Shown here piece by piece: positions 31,182-33,670 of a DNA stretch of 33,670 bases. The notes under the pieces were generated by a model. It saw only the letters and a program-made list of their open reading frames with translations. It was not told where the DNA came from and ran no database searches. Position 1 is the first letter of the stretch. The number at the start of each line of letters is the position of its first letter. Origin of the DNA: SZUA-365 sp964635845 (GTDB taxonomy: Bacteria > Bacteroidota > Ignavibacteria > SZUA-365); contig CAZWNO010000035.1 of assembly GCA_964635845.1 (NCBI GenBank), positions 1-33,670 on the forward strand, in the 5' to 3' direction. A program made the position numbers and the translations under genes.

Positions 31182-31694
31182 ATGAATACAGGACAGATGT
31201 TGCTCACGATCGCGGCCTTCATGCTGCTGGGTGTGGTGATGCTCAATTTCCGCAGCGCCAATTTCCAGAACGAGGAAGTGCTCGACGGCAACGAGTACAC
31301 GCAGAAGGCCGTGGCGATCGGACGTTCGATGATCGAGGAGATGCAGGAGAAGGTGTTCGATCAGTTACTGGTATCGAAGAAAATCGTACGCCTCGAAGAC
31401 CTGACCTACTGTGGACCGGCATACACCGAGAAATACCCCAATTTTTACGATGTCGACGATTTCCACGGCTCGGTGTTTCGCAGTCCCGCAGCGGGCGTCA
31501 CAGCGACGAGCACGACGCCGAAATGCCTCTGGGGCACCTGGGGCTATACGGTCAGCATCCGCGTCGAATTCGTCTCGCCGACGAATCCCACGATCGTGTC
31601 CGCCACCCGGACCTTCGCCAAGCGTGCGACCCTGCGCATCTCCAATGAATTTTCAACCGATACAGTAATCATGTCATTCATCGCGGCGCACTAA
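31182..31694 (+). CDS. Minor pilin-like protein (GspI/PilV-like helix), no canonical leader
   Basis: The protein has 170 residues. It starts MNTGQMLLTIAAFMLLGVV, a hydrophobic helix with no leader peptide. The helix continues as EYTQKAVAIGRSMIEEMQEKVF, which resembles the A-x-x-x-A...E-x-L/M pattern of the GspI/PilV class of minor pilins. Two cysteines (in TYCGP and PKCLWG) could pair. The C-terminal part is beta-rich (TVSIRVEF, FAKRATLRI). It follows gspE by 78 nt, with a GAGG-type ribosome site, and is separated from the next minor pilin by one base. The role as a minor pilin is inferred from position and architecture. Confidence 0.65.
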   Translation: MNTGQMLLTIAAFMLLGVVMLNFRSANFQNEEVLDGNEYTQKAVAIGRSMIEEMQEKVFDQLLVSKKIVRLEDLTYCGPAYTEKYPNFYDVDDFHGSVFRSPAAGVTATSTTPKCLWGTWGYTVSIRVEFVSPTNPTIVSATRTFAKRATLRISNEFSTDTVIMSFIAAH

Positions 31695-31695
31695 C

Positions 31696-32250
31696 ATGAG
31701 CAGTCACCTGGATATCATCGGATCGGTCATCATCGCAGGGATGATCATTCTCAACTTCTCCATATTCATGGGGGAGCGCACGGAATCCCAGATCGAGAGC
31801 ACGAACAAGATCACCGCACAGACCGACATGAGCGATGTGACATCGACTTTGCGCTTCGACCTGAGAAAAGTCGGCTACGGCTGCGACTCGCTCGCCATCC
31901 TCCGCGCGACGGAAACCTGCTTCGTGTTCCGCGCGGATCTCGAGAACGACGGGCGCCTCGACACTGTCGGATACTATTATGGCAGCAGCAATTCGCTGAT
32001 CAATGAAAAAAGCGAACCATTGCTCTACCGGGTCGTCAATGGAAGTAAACAGCGCGGTCAGGACCTGGGCCTGACGAGCTTCCGTTTCCTCTACTTCACC
32101 TCGTCCAACTATGGAGCGCTGACACAGACGACCACACTGTCCAGCATCCGCGCGATCGGAGTGAGCCTGGAGATGCGCAGCGACATGAAAGTGGACGGAG
32201 AGTACCAGTATTCCACGAATGAATTCACCATCACTCCACAGAATCTGTAG
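31696..32250 (+). CDS. Minor pilin-like protein (GspJ/PilW-like)
   Basis: The protein has 184 residues. It begins MSSHLDIIGSVIIAGMIILNF, a hydrophobic helix without leader, then a polar helix (GERTESQIESTNK). The segment DVTSTLRFDLRKVGYGCD matches the pattern seen in PilW and GspJ minor pilins, where an R-x-D-L-R-x-x-G-Y-G motif ends the long helix. The following domain is beta-rich, with two cysteines (GCDS and ETCF). It starts one base after the preceding minor pilin gene, so both should be made together. Minor pilins of this type prime filament assembly in the inner membrane. Confidence 0.68.
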   Translation: MSSHLDIIGSVIIAGMIILNFSIFMGERTESQIESTNKITAQTDMSDVTSTLRFDLRKVGYGCDSLAILRATETCFVFRADLENDGRLDTVGYYYGSSNSLINEKSEPLLYRVVNGSKQRGQDLGLTSFRFLYFTSSNYGALTQTTTLSSIRAIGVSLEMRSDMKVDGEYQYSTNEFTITPQNL

Positions 32251-32264
32251 GACGGAGAACGGAT

Positions 32265-33308
32265 ATGGGTCAGCAAGCTCTCATCATCGTCGCGCTGTCG
32301 TCCCTGCTCGCGGGCGTTTCCGTTCTCGGATTCATGGGCGCATGGGATTTTTCAAATGAAACCACGGCTTCGATGTTCGAGCGGGAACAGGCGCTGAACA
32401 TCACGCGCAGCGGGGTCAATCTGGCAATTTCCAAACTGCGCCACCAGAAGACCTGGCGCACCGGCTACAGCGACCTGAGCGTCGCCGGCGGCACCGTGTC
32501 GGTCGACATCCTGGATCTCGGGGAGGACACCGTGCGCATCACTTCCGTCGGAACGGTGAACGGGGCGTCGCATACCTCCGTGCTCGAGGTGAAGCTCAGT
32601 TCGATATTCCCGACCGTCGAGAGCGCGCTGACGGTGTTCGGTGATTCCGTGGAACTGACGGCCGATGGAAAAACCTTCATCATAGACGGAAACGACCACA
32701 ACACCGACGGATCTCCCGGAAGTTATCCCGCCGTGGAAGGAGTCGGCGTGCAATCGGAGGAGTCGGTCGCCGATGTGAAGAATCAGCTGGATTCCATCCA
32801 AACCGGCTCCATCGCGGATCGTGTCATCGGAAAGAGCGGCATCGGCAGCGTCGGCTCCTTTTCCACATCCAACCTGCTGGCGCTGCACAAATTCTACAAG
32901 GNNNNNNNNNNCGCGACGATACCGCTTCCCGCGGGGAAATACGCCGACAACCGCGTGCTCGGGACACTCGACAGACCCGAGGTCGTGTACGTGCCCGGAA
33001 ATCTCGAGTGGTCGGGCACGATCCAGGGCGCCGGCATCCTCGTCGTCGACGGTCAGCTGATCATGAAAGGAAAGATCGAATGGAAGGGAATCATCCTCGC
33101 CATGTCGGGCGATGTGGAGATCTCCCTCGGCGGCAGCGGTACTCCCGCGATCCTGGGCACAGTCTGGATCGGGAACACCGATCCCACACAAGTCACGCAC
33201 GTGCACGTGTCCGGGAATCCCTCGGTGGCATACAGCTACATGACCCTCATGACTGTGCTCGGCAATCTCGGACTCCTGGATGTGGAAATCCTGAAATACT
33301 GGGAGTGA
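32265..33308 (+). CDS. Minor pilin-like protein (PilX/GspK-like) with a short assembly gap
   Basis: The protein has about 347 residues, including four unknown residues over the N gap. The N-terminus, MGQQALIIVALSSLLAGVSVLGF, is leaderless like the other four pilin-like proteins. It is followed by EREQALNITRSGVNLAISKLR, as in PilX/GspK proteins where the long helix leads into the globular domain. The C-terminal half contains VPGNLEWSGTIQGAGILVVD and LIMKGKIEWKGIILA, a repeated beta pattern often seen in PilX-like proteins of environmental genomes. It could cap the filament tip. It lies 14 nt after the PilW-like gene with a GGAG site. The frames on both sides of the gap agree, so the gene is probably intact. 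Confidence 0.7.
   Translation: MGQQALIIVALSSLLAGVSVLGFMGAWDFSNETTASMFEREQALNITRSGVNLAISKLRHQKTWRTGYSDLSVAGGTVSVDILDLGEDTVRITSVGTVNGASHTSVLEVKLSSIFPTVESALTVFGDSVELTADGKTFIIDGNDHNTDGSPGSYPAVEGVGVQSEESVADVKNQLDSIQTGSIADRVIGKSGIGSVGSFSTSNLLALHKFYKXXXXATIPLPAGKYADNRVLGTLDRPEVVYVPGNLEWSGTIQGAGILVVDGQLIMKGKIEWKGIILAMSGDVEISLGGSGTPAILGTVWIGNTDPTQVTHVHVSGNPSVAYSYMTLMTVLGNLGLLDVEILKYWE
32902..32911. other. Assembly gap of 10 N inside the PilX/GspK-like gene
   Basis: Ten N characters interrupt the coding sequence. The reading frame is the same on both sides when the gap is taken as written, though its true length is unknown. Confidence 0.97.
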
Positions 33309-33417
33309 CGCGCTCCCTTACCGCGCAATACCACGCCGGTGTTCCGCGGGAATCAGACGCAAGAAACACTATTCGGATCACAAACATTTTTTTTCTTTTT
33401 TTACTACGACGCTTCCC
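33309..33417. other. Intergenic region with a long T tract
   Basis: After the PilX/GspK-like stop there is a 16-nt pyrimidine tract (33387-33402: eight T, one C, seven T). No stable hairpin sits directly before it; the nearest is a weak TTCCGCGGGAA palindrome about 45 nt upstream. It may be a poor terminator or an AT-rich promoter element for the next gene. No 11-bp-periodic box is visible. Confidence 0.35.
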
Positions 33418-33534
33418 ATGATTGAATTAAATGTTTATATTTCAATGCATCCGGTTAAAAAGGTGAAGCACAGGTTGAACGAAGAGCGCGAAATCGCTAT
33501 CGAATCTGTGAACACCAGAGAGCAGGCATCATGA
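33418..33534 (+). CDS. Possible 38-codon ORF before the last gene
   Basis: An ATG at 33418 opens a frame of 38 residues, rich in Lys, Glu and Arg (MIELNVYISMHPVKKVKHR and onward), that stops at 33532-33534. Its TGA overlaps the ATG of the next gene as ATGA, the usual sign of translational coupling. No Shine-Dalgarno is visible before the ATG and no family is recognised, so it may be a real leader peptide or a chance frame. The surrounding bases are AT-rich compared with the rest of the window. Confidence 0.25.
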   Translation: MIELNVYISMHPVKKVKHRLNEEREIAIESVNTREQAS

Positions 33535-33670
33535 GTCAGGATCCAGTCACAAGCATGCGTCCGACTGCCGTACACAAGGAGGTTGCTCCGCGTGTCGCGT
33601 CGGAACCCATCATTTCGGAGCGTATGCTCTTGAATGCAATGAAAGTGATGGACTTCGTCGTCCGTGAAAT
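33531..33670 (+). CDS. Unidentified protein, 5' end only
   Basis: An ATG at 33531 starts a frame that runs off the right edge. The visible part begins MSQDPVTSMRPTAVHKE and continues into a helix-like stretch (ERMLLNAMKVMDFVVRE). No signal peptide or transmembrane segment is present in the first 46 residues, and I do not recognise the family. An alternative start at the methionine in ERMLLNAM is possible. It follows the pilus operon in the same direction after 222 nt and may or may not belong to it. Confidence 0.6.
   Translation, partial: MSQDPVTSMRPTAVHKEVAPRVASEPIISERMLLNAMKVMDFVVRE

Noticed and set aside
1..33670. tRNA, rRNA, CRISPR arrays, transposases or integrases
   Set aside because: No cloverleaf, rRNA segment, regularly spaced repeat-spacer array or recombinase motif was seen. 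The tandem repeats present are coding repeats inside CheR and CheA.

Overview
The window is about 33.7 kb of GC-rich (roughly 60%) bacterial DNA with two 10-N scaffold gaps (13775-13784 and 32902-32911), so it most likely comes from a draft or metagenome assembly. Gene content points to the FCB superphylum: a Bacteroidota, Ignavibacteriota or Kapaibacteriota-like bacterium. The clues are a reg_prop/Y_Y_Y sensor kinase, a 31-residue AURKAIP1/COX24-type basic protein next to a HIT protein, and pilin-like proteins that start MG(T/S)xQLLLI. This is inference; no rRNA or other marker gene is present.

Layout. (1) 2-604 is the 3' end of an MmgE/PrpD-family gene, closed by a strong terminator. (2) 744-5571 holds a large membrane sensor kinase overlapping a receiver-kinase. 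(3) 5546-11211, minus strand, is a housekeeping block: sppA, HU and a zinc-ribbon/TPR protein, then a tight run of COX24-like protein, HIT, YtxH, DUF948, UbiA-type prenyltransferase and DUF362. (4) 11410-14520, plus strand, is plsY, a DegP/HtrA protease and purB (split by a gap). (5) 14792-24388 is one chemosensory operon: CheW, CheR-TPR, CheW, MCP, CheA-REC, CheB, REC-kinase. Its parts list matches the Pseudomonas Wsp surface-sensing system, but a REC-histidine kinase sits where Wsp has the diguanylate cyclase WspR, and CheB has a degenerate receiver. A terminator closes it. (6) 24500-26226 is an OmpR/PhoB-type response regulator with its membrane kinase. (7) 26677-33308 is a type IV pilus-like or type II secretion-like machine: two paralogous major pilin-like proteins, a GspF/PilC platform protein with a duplicated N-terminal domain, a GspE/PilB ATPase, and three minor pilin-like proteins. 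None of the five pilin-like proteins has a canonical prepilin leader. (8) 33531-33670 is the start of an unidentified gene.

The main new observation is regulatory. Four promoter-like sites (26406-26460, 26539-26593, 27195-27249, 27758-27812) share one architecture. Each has half-sites related to TGTAAT/GTTAAG repeated at exactly 11-bp intervals, and the last half-site ends exactly 10 nt before a TA(G/A)ATT or TAACTT hexamer. This is the geometry of PhoB/OmpR-class activator promoters. The sites precede the first pilin gene (two in tandem), the second pilin gene and the gspF-gspE-minor pilin operon, and an OmpR-family regulator gene lies just upstream. I infer a self-contained regulon: the kinase/regulator pair at 24500-26226 activates the adjacent pilus, possibly with input from the upstream Wsp-like array. 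A compact inverted-repeat structure bracketed by an exact 14-bp direct repeat (26276-26400) lies between the regulator and the pilus genes and is unexplained.
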